Position numbers and translations under genes: made by a program. Shown one piece after another: positions 1 to 7,183 of a stretch of 64,000 bases of DNA. The stretch lies in NCBI GenBank assembly GCA_947467605.1, contig CANIII010000006.1:1-64000 (forward strand). Reading direction: 5' to 3'. The stretch is from Acidobacteriota bacterium. Its GTDB lineage: Bacteria; Acidobacteriota; Vicinamibacteria; Vicinamibacterales; SCN-69-37. The number at the start of each line of letters is the position of its first letter. Position 1 is the first letter of the stretch. Under the pieces are notes generated by a model that did no database searches, was not told the origin of the DNA, and worked only from the letters and a program-made list of their open reading frames with translations.

Positions 1-49
1 CACAGACGATCCAGAGCGCGTTCGCCGCGACGAGCGGCACGTCAATCAC
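1..49 (-). CDS. possible start of a divergent gene cut by the window edge
   Basis: On the minus strand a GTG at 49 opens a frame that stays open to the window edge and reads MIDVPLVAANALWIVC, which resembles the beginning of a membrane protein. A TATACT box lies 6 nt upstream of the GTG (61 to 56). Sixteen codons are too few to name a function. The next gene on the plus strand starts only 17 nt away. The call is an inference from the open frame and the box. Confidence 0.3.
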   Translation of the reverse strand, partial: MIDVPLVAANALWIVC

Positions 50-52
50 CTG

Positions 53-61
53 TAAAGTATA
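53..61. promoter_or_regulatory. overlapping divergent -10-like boxes
   Basis: TAAAGT (53-58, plus) lies 8 nt before the gmhB ATG. TATACT (61-56, minus) lies 6 nt before the divergent GTG. The two boxes overlap, and neither has a convincing -35 hexamer or Shine-Dalgarno sequence. The geometry would give leaderless or nearly leaderless transcripts in both directions. Seen by eye only. Confidence 0.35.
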
Positions 62-66
62 AGCAG

Positions 67-621
67 ATGCCCCAGAATCACCGGGCGGTATTCCTCGATC
101 GTGATGGCGTGATCAATCGCGCCACGGTCCGCGATGGCCGACCCTATCCACCAGAACACATCGCTGAACTCGAGATTCTGCCCGGCGTGCCCGGTGCGCT
201 GGCGCGGCTACGCGCCGCAGGTTTTCGCCTCATCGTCGTGACCAACCAGCCCGATGTGGCGCGGGGCACACAGCGTCGCGAGGTCATCGACGCGATGCAC
301 GCGCACTTGATGGCCGTCTTGCCTCTTGACGAAATCCGCGTCTGTCCGCATGACGATGCCGATCAGTGTGGCTGCCGGAAGCCGCGTCCCGGGCTACTCG
401 AGGACGCGGCCAGCGAGGCGGGCCTCTGTTTGGCTGACAGCGTGATGGTCGGCGATCGATGGCGAGACATTGAGGCTGGTCGGCTGGCCGGTTGCCGTAC
501 GGTGTTGGTCGACTACGGTTACGCGGAACAGGCTCCCGCGCCGCCGGATCTGGTCGTGCGCTCGCTCGCGGAGGCCGTGGACTGGATTCTGCAGCTTCCG
601 GTCACCGGGCACCCGCGCTAG
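67..621 (+). CDS. gmhB: D-glycero-D-manno-heptose 1,7-bisphosphate 7-phosphatase
   Basis: HAD-superfamily phosphatase that removes the 7-phosphate from heptose 1,7-bisphosphate in ADP-heptose (LPS inner core) synthesis, in the cytoplasm. The 184 residues match the short GmhB family. DRDGVIN carries the nucleophile and general acid (D11, D13). VVTNQ (57-61) is the second HAD motif, and VGDRWRDIEAG carries the acidic third motif. C93, H95, C101 and C103 are the zinc site that separates GmhB from histidinol-phosphatase relatives. There is no clear ribosome site before the ATG, which may be leaderless. It heads the sugar cluster. gmhA and the heptose kinase lie elsewhere in this window. Confidence 0.9.
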   Translation: MPQNHRAVFLDRDGVINRATVRDGRPYPPEHIAELEILPGVPGALARLRAAGFRLIVVTNQPDVARGTQRREVIDAMHAHLMAVLPLDEIRVCPHDDADQCGCRKPRPGLLEDAASEAGLCLADSVMVGDRWRDIEAGRLAGCRTVLVDYGYAEQAPAPPDLVVRSLAEAVDWILQLPVTGHPR

Positions 622-683
622 CCCATGCGGTATCATTGCTCCGCTGAAATGCGTGGCTGAAAGCAGAACAGGACAAGACCCGG

Positions 684-1700
684 ATGACTTCTGAGATGTG
701 GCGGCGTAAGCGAGTATTTGTAACCGGTGGCACCGGGCTCGTGGGCGCGTGGTTGATCGAATGGCTTGTGGGTGCAGGCGCTGACGTGGTGGCGCTGGTG
801 CGTGACGGCGTGCCCGGCTCGAATTTCTACCGGTTTGGCCTCGACAAGCAGGTCACGGTCGTGCGCGGCACGCTCGAAGATTACCCGCTGATGAGCCGCA
901 TCATCAACGAGTACGAAATTGAGGTGGTGTTCCACCTGGCAGCGCAGACGATTGTCGGCATCGCCAACGCGAATCCGCTGTCGACGTTCTCGGCCAACAT
1001 CGAAGGTACGTGGAATGTATTGGAGGCCGCTCGGCTGTCCAGGCGCGTCAAGGCCGTGGTGCTCGCGTCGAGCGACAAGGCGTACGGCACGCACGAAGTC
1101 CTGCCCTACACGGAAGATGCGCCGTTGATCGGCCGTCACCCGTACGACGTCTCCAAGAGCTGTGCGGACTTGATCGCACAGGCGTACTGGGTCACCTACA
1201 AGTTGCCCGTCTCGATCACTCGCTGCGGCAACTTCTACGGCGGTGGCGATCTGAACTTCAATCGCATTGTGCCCGGCACGATCCGGTCGCTCATTGACGG
1301 CCAGCGGCCGATCATTCGTAGCGACGGCACGTTGATCCGTGATTACTTTTACGTAAAGGATGGCGTGAACGCCTACGTGACGACGGCCGAGAAACTCATG
1401 GCCGGCGAAGCGGGCGGCGAAGCGTACAACTTCAGCAACGAGATTCAGGTGAACGTCCGCGAACTCGTGGACATCATCTGCCAGGCCGCCGGAATCACGA
1501 ACCTGCCGCCGATCGTGTTGAATGACGCACCGAATGAAATTCCGCATCAGTACCTCAGCGCGGCCAAGGCGCGGCGCGACCTGAAGTGGTCGTCCGGCTA
1601 CACGATGGAGCAGGGCATGGCCGAGACGGTCGCGTGGTATCGGCAGTACTTCGCCGAGCCGCAGCGCCCGGTGGCTGTGACCAGCCCGGAGCGCGGCTGA
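684..1700 (+). CDS. NDP-sugar 4,6-dehydratase / epimerase family (CDP-glucose or GDP-mannose dehydratase type)
   Basis: Extended short-chain dehydrogenase that would oxidise an NDP-hexose and form the 4-keto-6-deoxy sugar. Visible are the Rossmann motif GGTGLVG (15-21), SSDK (129-132) at the position of the catalytic Ser/Thr, and YDVSK (154-158) as the YxxxK pair. The SSDK form resembles CDP-glucose 4,6-dehydratases more than the SSSEVYG form of other epimerases. At 338 residues it is full length. An in-frame ATG at 696 is an equally possible start. It overlaps the next gene by one base (TGATG), which suggests coupling to the epimerase and C-methyltransferase that follow. The nucleotide and sugar are not determined. 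Confidence 0.82.
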   Translation: MTSEMWRRKRVFVTGGTGLVGAWLIEWLVGAGADVVALVRDGVPGSNFYRFGLDKQVTVVRGTLEDYPLMSRIINEYEIEVVFHLAAQTIVGIANANPLSTFSANIEGTWNVLEAARLSRRVKAVVLASSDKAYGTHEVLPYTEDAPLIGRHPYDVSKSCADLIAQAYWVTYKLPVSITRCGNFYGGGDLNFNRIVPGTIRSLIDGQRPIIRSDGTLIRDYFYVKDGVNAYVTTAEKLMAGEAGGEAYNFSNEIQVNVRELVDIICQAAGITNLPPIVLNDAPNEIPHQYLSAAKARRDLKWSSGYTMEQGMAETVAWYRQYFAEPQRPVAVTSPERG

Positions 1701-2149
1701 TGATCCACGGCGTGGAGCTATTTCCGCTCCGGCGGATTCAGGACGAGCGCGGAATGGTGATGCACCATCTCAAGAGCACCGACGCGCATTTCGAGAAGTT
1801 TGGCGAGATCTACTACTCGGTGATCTACCCCGGTGTGATTAAGGCGTGGCATCTGCATTCGCACATGACCATCAACTACGCCGTCGTCGTGGGTGAGATC
1901 AAGCTGGTGGTCTACGATCAGCGGCCTGAGTCACCGACCAAGGGGCAGCTGCATGAGATCTATGTCGGGCAGTCCAACTACCAGATGGTGCGTGTGCCGC
2001 CTGGCGTCGTGAATGGGTTTGTGGCCGTCGGTGGTGAGAAGGCGATCGTCGCCAACTGCGCCGACATGGCGCACGATCCTACAGAGATCACCCGCATCGA
2101 TCCGTTTACGCCCACCATCCCGTACAACTGGCAAATCAAGCACGGATAA
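1700..2149 (+). CDS. RmlC-like NDP-4-keto-hexose epimerase (cupin)
   Basis: 149-residue protein of the dTDP-4-dehydrorhamnose 3,5-epimerase family. The core runs from the FEKFGEIYYSVIYPGVIKAWH segment through HLHSHMT and YAVVVGEIKLVVYDQR to VPPGVVNGF, the usual order of RmlC cupin strands. I chose the ATG at 1700 because it overlaps the previous stop and gives a normal RmlC-like N-terminus; the frame is open further upstream. It is shorter than rhamnose-pathway RmlC (about 180 aa). It probably epimerises the 4-keto sugar made by the upstream dehydratase before C-methylation. rfbA, rfbB and rfbD are not nearby, so a rhamnose pathway is not supported. Confidence 0.78.
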   Translation: MIHGVELFPLRRIQDERGMVMHHLKSTDAHFEKFGEIYYSVIYPGVIKAWHLHSHMTINYAVVVGEIKLVVYDQRPESPTKGQLHEIYVGQSNYQMVRVPPGVVNGFVAVGGEKAIVANCADMAHDPTEITRIDPFTPTIPYNWQIKHG

Positions 2150-2159
2150 CTGACCTAAC

Positions 2160-3392
2160 ATGCCCGCACACACTCACTGCCGTATCTGCAAGCAGCCACT
2201 ACCCGCGCCGTTTCTCGATCTGGGTGCGATGCCGCTGGCGAACTCATTTCTCTCGAACGCCAGTGAGTTTGCCGCCGAAGAGAAGTATCCGCTGGCCGTG
2301 GCCGGGTGCGCGGAGTGCGGTCTGGTGCAGCTCAACTTTGTGGTGCCCGCCGAGCAGCTCTATCGCGACTACATCTACGTGTCGTCGACGTCAGATGGCG
2401 TGAAGCGTCACGCGGCGCATCTGGCCGAGACGCTGATTGCCCAGTACGGATGGAAGCCGAGCGACGTGATCTGCGAGGTGGCGAGCAACGACGGTACGGT
2501 GCTGCAGGCCTTCAAGAGCCGCGGCGTCAAGGTCGTCGGCGTCGAGCCCGCATTGAACATCGCGAAGATCGCGGAAGCGGCCGGCATCCCGACGATTCCG
2601 GAATTCTTCAATCCCGCATCGGCCGCCACCGTCCTCGAGAAATACGGCAAGGCGTCGCTCATTTTCGGCCGCCACGTTTTCGCGCATGTCGACGACGTGC
2701 ACGAGTTTTTCGAGGGCGTGAAGCTCTGTCTCGCCGACGACGGCGTCTTCATTATCGAGGTGCCGTATCTGGGTGACTTCCTCGAGCACCACGAGTTCGA
2801 CACGATTTACCACGAGCATCTCTCCTACGTGTCGCTCACGGCGATGGAGCATCTGTGCCAGCAGCACGGCATGGCACTCGTCGACGTTGAGCACATCACG
2901 CTGCACGGCGGCTCGATCGTGCTGCACATGCGTCGGCAGGGTGTCGGCACGCCCTCAGCCCGTCTGCAGGCGATGCTTCAGCACGAGCGCAGCGCGGGGT
3001 TTGCCGACGCGTCGCGGCTCAGCCGCTTTGCGGATGACGTGAGGGCGTGGAAAGTTCGGTTCGAGAAGCTGATCGCCGATCTCGAAGCGAGCGGCGCGTC
3101 GATCATCGGGTATGGCGCGGCCGCCAAGGCGAACACGCTGCTGTGCTTCTGCCCAGGGGCCGCCAAGCCCTTCAAGTACATTCTCGACCGCAGCGGGCAT
3201 AAGCAGGGCAAGTACACGCCCGGCACGCACATTCGCGTCGAGCATCCCGACCACTGGAAGACCGAACCGCGTGCGACCCACATGGTCGTGCTCGCCTGGA
3301 ATTTCAAGGACGAGATCATGGAGCAGATGAAGGCGTTCCGTGAACAGGGCGGCCACTTCGTGATTCCGATTCCCGATCCCACAGTCGTGTGA
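2160..3392 (+). CDS. NDP-4-keto-hexose C-methyltransferase (TylC3/NovU type)
   Basis: 410 residues with the three-part layout of sugar C-methyltransferases. An N-terminal zinc-binding segment carries C7, C10, C50 and C53. A central class I SAM fold has EVASNDG (106-112). The C-terminal domain has IIGYGAAAKANTLL and HMVVLAWNF, typical of the Methyltransf_14 region. The family adds a methyl group at C3 of 4-keto-6-deoxy sugars, giving branched sugars. Following a 4,6-dehydratase and an epimerase, it completes a recognisable branched-deoxysugar route, but no 4-ketoreductase follows directly. The gap to the previous gene is 10 nt and it overlaps the next by 4 nt (GTGA). Confidence 0.83.
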   Translation: MPAHTHCRICKQPLPAPFLDLGAMPLANSFLSNASEFAAEEKYPLAVAGCAECGLVQLNFVVPAEQLYRDYIYVSSTSDGVKRHAAHLAETLIAQYGWKPSDVICEVASNDGTVLQAFKSRGVKVVGVEPALNIAKIAEAAGIPTIPEFFNPASAATVLEKYGKASLIFGRHVFAHVDDVHEFFEGVKLCLADDGVFIIEVPYLGDFLEHHEFDTIYHEHLSYVSLTAMEHLCQQHGMALVDVEHITLHGGSIVLHMRRQGVGTPSARLQAMLQHERSAGFADASRLSRFADDVRAWKVRFEKLIADLEASGASIIGYGAAAKANTLLCFCPGAAKPFKYILDRSGHKQGKYTPGTHIRVEHPDHWKTEPRATHMVVLAWNFKDEIMEQMKAFREQGGHFVIPIPDPTVV

Positions 3393-4393
3393 AGATCGCC
3401 GCTGTGATCCCGTGCCGCGACGAGGCCCTGACGATTTCACGGCTGCTCGACGCGCTGGCTTCACAGTCCCGACCGGCCGACGAACTCATCATCGTTGACG
3501 ATCGCTCCACGGACGGCACGGCCGACGTCGTGGAGCGCTGGCGCCAGGCACACGCCGGGCTCGCGGTCCGCGTGGTGTCCGGTCCAGGCCGGGGCATTGC
3601 CGCCGCGATGAACACGGGTATTGTGGCATCCACGGCCGACATCATCGTGCGGCTCGACGGCCATTCCGCGCCGTCGCCTGAATACATTGCGCGCTGTGTC
3701 GACGTGCTGGCGGATCCACAGGCCGGGGTGGTCGGCGGCGTCTGGCAGATCGAGAGCGCGGCGGCGACGCCGGTCGCGCGCGCCATCGCGCGCGTGGTGT
3801 CGCATCCGCTCGGGTCGGGTGGCGCGCAGTACCGACACGCCGAATCGGCGCCACGTGAGCCGATCAGCGTGGAGACGGTGCCGTTCGGCACGTTCCGCAA
3901 AGCACTCTGGCAGCAGCTCGGCGGTTTCGACGAAGCGCTCTTGACCAATGAAGACTACGACTTCAACTATCGCGCGCGGCGGGCGGGGGTTGAGGTGCGG
4001 CTCGATGGCCGGATCCGATCGACGTACCGTGCGCGGCCGACGCTGGCTGCGCTCACGCATCAGTACTATCGCTACGGGTTCTGGAAGGCGCGCATGTTGC
4101 GTAAGGATCCGCGCGCGGTGCATATCCGACAGATCGTGGCGGCCGGCGTACTGCCATGGGTCGTGGTGACCTCAGCAGCCGCGATCCTGCTGCCGGGACC
4201 CATCACACGGGCACTGGCGCTGCTGTACCCGAGTGCCGTCGCACTGGGCGCTCTGCAGATCGTCTATCAGTCGAGATCTCTCGACATCTTTGCGGCGGTA
4301 TGTGCGGCATTGGCCACGGTACATCTCTCGTGGAGCGCGGGGTTTGTGCGTTCGCTCATCGGCGGACGGCCGCCCGACGCGTCCGTCAGCTGA
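3389..4393 (+). CDS. family 2 glycosyltransferase with C-terminal membrane segments
   Basis: GT-A fold glycosyltransferase of the ExoA/cellulose-synthase-like group. It opens KIAAVIPCRDEALTI, and DDRSTDGT (37-44) binds the nucleotide. A DG pair in VRLDGHSAP is the likely metal site, and NEDYDFNYRARRAG holds the ED acceptor motif. From about residue 245 there are hydrophobic stretches, so the protein is probably anchored with the catalytic domain in the cytoplasm. The GTG start overlaps the previous stop. It presumably adds one sugar to a polyprenyl-linked oligosaccharide. Donor and acceptor cannot be read from the sequence. Full length for this group at 334 aa. Confidence 0.83.
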   Translation: MKIAAVIPCRDEALTISRLLDALASQSRPADELIIVDDRSTDGTADVVERWRQAHAGLAVRVVSGPGRGIAAAMNTGIVASTADIIVRLDGHSAPSPEYIARCVDVLADPQAGVVGGVWQIESAAATPVARAIARVVSHPLGSGGAQYRHAESAPREPISVETVPFGTFRKALWQQLGGFDEALLTNEDYDFNYRARRAGVEVRLDGRIRSTYRARPTLAALTHQYYRYGFWKARMLRKDPRAVHIRQIVAAGVLPWVVVTSAAAILLPGPITRALALLYPSAVALGALQIVYQSRSLDIFAAVCAALATVHLSWSAGFVRSLIGGRPPDASVS

Positions 4394-4420
4394 GTTAAGA
4401 TTTCTCGTGACAATCCGACC

Positions 4421-5347
4421 GTGCACACATCGCGCGTGAGCAGAGGACTGAAAATCGCGATTGGCGTCACCGTGGCGGTGGCCTCGTTCATCTGGGCGTT
4501 CGCCGGCGTGGACCGCGCGGCATTGATGCAGGCGCTGCGGTCGGCCAGTGCCGTGTGGATTATCGCTGGCGTGTTGTCTGTCGCCGTCTCGCTCGGATGC
4601 ATCGTGTGGCGTTGGTGGTTTCTGCTGGATCGACCGCTCCGCGGTGTGCCCCCCGCGGGTCCATGGGCGGTGCTGGTGTCGGCCACCCTCGCGGCGCAAA
4701 TGGCGAACATCATCGTGCCGTTTCGCATCGGTGATGGCGTGCGGATTGTCGCGGCCAGCCGGACGCTCGCACTCGGGCCTGCGCGTGCGGCGAGCGCAGC
4801 GGTCATCGAACGCCTTGCGGACATCGTGGCACTCGGCCTCGTGGCCGCAGCCTTGATGGTCACAGGCGTGGCGCCCGCGTGGGCGCGCGCCGCGTTGCTC
4901 ACCAGTTCGTGGCGTGCGGTCGGTGTGGCCGTCGTGGCCGTAGCGGCAGCGGTCGCGATCGCGTGGTTCGGCGCTCAGCGCATTTCGGTGTTGCCGAGCG
5001 CGTCGTCGCTGCGTTGGGCCGCGGTGGCGTCCCTGGCTGTGCCGGCGTCCTCCGCACTGACAAACTTCCTCGTGTTTCGCGCCTTTGATCTCGCGGTGCC
5101 GGCTGCCGCGGCGCTGTTGCTGATGGTCGTACTGCAGGCCGGCACCGCGATCGTGGCGGTGCCTGGCGGGCTCGGCGTCTCGCAGTTACTCACCGTGAAG
5201 ACGCTCGCGATCTGGCAGATCGCGCCCACGGACGCATTGGCGTTTTCACTCGTGCTCTACGTGGTCGCCAACCTGCCGAAGCTCCTGCTCCTCCCGGTGG
5301 CGATGGCGGCGGCGAGTCGGTCTCAGGTCGGAGTGGCTGGAGTGTGA
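4421..5347 (+). CDS. flippase-like integral membrane protein (lysylphosphatidylglycerol synthase TM-region family)
   Basis: 308-residue polytopic membrane protein of the UPF0104/LPG-synthase N-terminal family, with about eight hydrophobic segments and little soluble sequence. Family signatures include VPFRIGDGVRI and the glycine-rich VAVPGGLGVSQ stretch. The soluble aminoacyl-lipid synthase domain is missing, so this is the stand-alone form, often found beside glycosyltransferases and sometimes implicated in moving glycolipids. The start is GTG; a TAAGAT box at 4396-4401 could be its own -10. Its role in this cluster is inferred from position only. Confidence 0.72.
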   Translation: MHTSRVSRGLKIAIGVTVAVASFIWAFAGVDRAALMQALRSASAVWIIAGVLSVAVSLGCIVWRWWFLLDRPLRGVPPAGPWAVLVSATLAAQMANIIVPFRIGDGVRIVAASRTLALGPARAASAAVIERLADIVALGLVAAALMVTGVAPAWARAALLTSSWRAVGVAVVAVAAAVAIAWFGAQRISVLPSASSLRWAAVASLAVPASSALTNFLVFRAFDLAVPAAAALLLMVVLQAGTAIVAVPGGLGVSQLLTVKTLAIWQIAPTDALAFSLVLYVVANLPKLLLLPVAMAAASRSQVGVAGV

Positions 5348-5354
5348 CGGCCTG

Positions 5355-6731
5355 ATGGCGCGAGTCGTTCGTGCTTCCGAGCGCGCGTTGCTGCTGCTGC
5401 TCATCGACGCGGCCAGTGCCGTCGGCGGCGTGGTGCTCGCGCTGTGGACGTGGACGTTCACGGCGGGCTTCGCGTTTTCATCGGCGTTTGTCTGGGAGCA
5501 CGCCGTGTGGTTTCTCGCGGTGCCAATCTGGATTGTCGCGCTCGCACCCACGCGACACGCCTCCACCGTGCTCGATGTCAAAGACACCTTCTACGGCATC
5601 GCGCGGGCGAGCGCCATCGTGTTTCTGGTCTACCTGATCGCGTTCTTCTACGCAGGGAGTGTGGCCCTGCCGCGACTCGTCGCGCTCTACGTGCTGTGGG
5701 ACTGCACCGGGTTGGCCGTTGCGGGCCGATTGATCCTGCTGTGGGCGCTCACGCGCGATCAGTTCGCACGCCGCTTCATCATTGTCGGGGATGCGGCCGC
5801 GATGGCGACCGCCACGGCGCTGTTTGATCAGCCGGGATTGCGTGATGCGCAGTTACTCGGCCTCGTGTCGTTGGAACCGAAAACAGGAACCTCAGGGGGA
5901 CCGGTGCTCGGTCCGCTGACGGACATTGGCCGAATTGCCGCACGCCTGACGGCCACCGACGTCGTCGTCGCCGCAAAGCGCGACGCGCCGCCCGAACTGG
6001 CCGACAAGTTGTTGCGTTGCCAGGAGGCGGGCGTCGACGTCGTCGCGTTCGCGCAACTCTACGAACAGGTGCTGCGGCGCGTGCCCGTGCGCCATCTGTC
6101 ATCCGATTGGTTGATGACGCATTTTCTCGGAGCCGAGGGGCCGCGAGACACGTCGCCGCTGGCCAAACGCGTACTCGATCTGGCCGTGGCCATCCCGATG
6201 GGAACGGCGGGCCTCTTGGTCGGCGTGTTCGTCGCGGTGCTCATCAAGATCGACTCACCCGGTCCGGTGTTCTACCGACAGACGCGTGTCGGACGTGCAG
6301 GCCGACAATTCTCGCTCGTGAAGTTTCGGTCGATGCGCCGCGACGCCGAGGCGAATGGCCCGCAGTGGAGCACGCAGGGCGACCCTCGGATTACCCGAGT
6401 CGGTCGCGTCCTGCGGCGCACGCACATTGACGAGCTGCCGAATCTCTGGGCCGTCCTTCGCGGTGATCTCAGTATGGTGGGGCCGCGTCCTGAGCGTCCC
6501 GAGTTCGTGCAGATCCTTGAGCAGAAAGTGCCGTTGTATCGCGCGCGTTTGACCGTGACTCCGGGACTCACCGGCTGGGCCCAGGTCAATCGTGAATACG
6601 GAGACTCGATCGAGGATGCGTCGGAGAAGCTCGAGTACGACCTGTACTACGCGCGTCATCGTTCCGTGCGGTTCGACCTGCTGATCCTCGCAAGTACTGT
6701 GGGCCGTATTCTCGGATGGAGGGGACGGTAG
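5355..6731 (+). CDS. polyprenyl-phosphate sugar-1-phosphate transferase (exopolysaccharide initiating enzyme)
   Basis: 458 residues. The N-terminal part has four or five membrane segments. A CoA-binding-like middle follows (FIIVGDAAAMATATALF). From about residue 270 comes the bacterial sugar transferase domain with KRVLDL, PGPVFYRQTRVG, FRSMR, RRTHIDELPNLW, GDLSMVGPRPERPEF and PGLTGWAQVN. This is the WcaJ/EpsE architecture that transfers a hexose-1-phosphate to undecaprenyl phosphate, the first step of a repeat unit. The acidic and arginine residues of the PRPERPEF motif are intact. It ends one base into the next gene. The sugar is unknown. It is the priming enzyme expected for this cluster. 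Confidence 0.86.
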   Translation: MARVVRASERALLLLLIDAASAVGGVVLALWTWTFTAGFAFSSAFVWEHAVWFLAVPIWIVALAPTRHASTVLDVKDTFYGIARASAIVFLVYLIAFFYAGSVALPRLVALYVLWDCTGLAVAGRLILLWALTRDQFARRFIIVGDAAAMATATALFDQPGLRDAQLLGLVSLEPKTGTSGGPVLGPLTDIGRIAARLTATDVVVAAKRDAPPELADKLLRCQEAGVDVVAFAQLYEQVLRRVPVRHLSSDWLMTHFLGAEGPRDTSPLAKRVLDLAVAIPMGTAGLLVGVFVAVLIKIDSPGPVFYRQTRVGRAGRQFSLVKFRSMRRDAEANGPQWSTQGDPRITRVGRVLRRTHIDELPNLWAVLRGDLSMVGPRPERPEFVQILEQKVPLYRARLTVTPGLTGWAQVNREYGDSIEDASEKLEYDLYYARHRSVRFDLLILASTVGRILGWRGR

Positions 6732-7183
6732 TGGCGGGCCGCGCGCCGATCTCGGGCAGCCAGCTGCTGCTGGCGCTGTTGGCGATCGGTCTTGCGACGG
6801 CGGTCGTGCCGCCCCTTGCCGCATCACGTCTCAACACCTCTCGAATTGCCAGGACACAGACGATCGTCGGCAACGCTGTGCGTTTTGCGCAGTCGGATGC
6901 CGGGCGCCAGTCGATCGCCGCGACCGGCGCCAACGTCATTTGTGGTTCGGGCCTGGTGCCCAAGGCGGCCTCCGCCGAGATTGACGAGTGGCGTCGGGCC
7001 ACGCTCTTTACGCCCAACATCTTTGGCAACGATGTCGGCGCCGACGCATGGGGACAGTGTCTGGTGTTTCAGCAGACCTCCGGTCGAGCGTGGATCGTGT
7101 CAGCGGGTCCGAACGGGCTGCTCGAGACGCCGCTCGGCGCTGCGGCGCTAGTGGGCGATGACATCGGAGCGATCGTCCGATGA
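6731..7183 (+). CDS. pseudopilin-like protein with a GspG-type C-terminus
   Basis: About 150 residues. One hydrophobic N-terminal helix (SQLLLALLAIGLATAVVPPL) is followed by a helix and a C-terminus of GspG type (DAWGQCLVF, then VSAGPNG, then GDDIGAIV), where major pseudopilins bind calcium. The N-terminus is not a clean prepilin: SG precedes SQLLL and the conserved Glu at +5 is absent. An ATG at 6716 lies further upstream, but GTG at 6731 overlaps the previous stop (TAGTG) and is preferred. It overlaps the ligase gene by 4 nt. No secretion ATPase or peptidase gene is nearby. The fold assignment is moderate and the function unknown. Confidence 0.5.
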   Translation: MAGRAPISGSQLLLALLAIGLATAVVPPLAASRLNTSRIARTQTIVGNAVRFAQSDAGRQSIAATGANVICGSGLVPKAASAEIDEWRRATLFTPNIFGNDVGADAWGQCLVFQQTSGRAWIVSAGPNGLLETPLGAAALVGDDIGAIVR

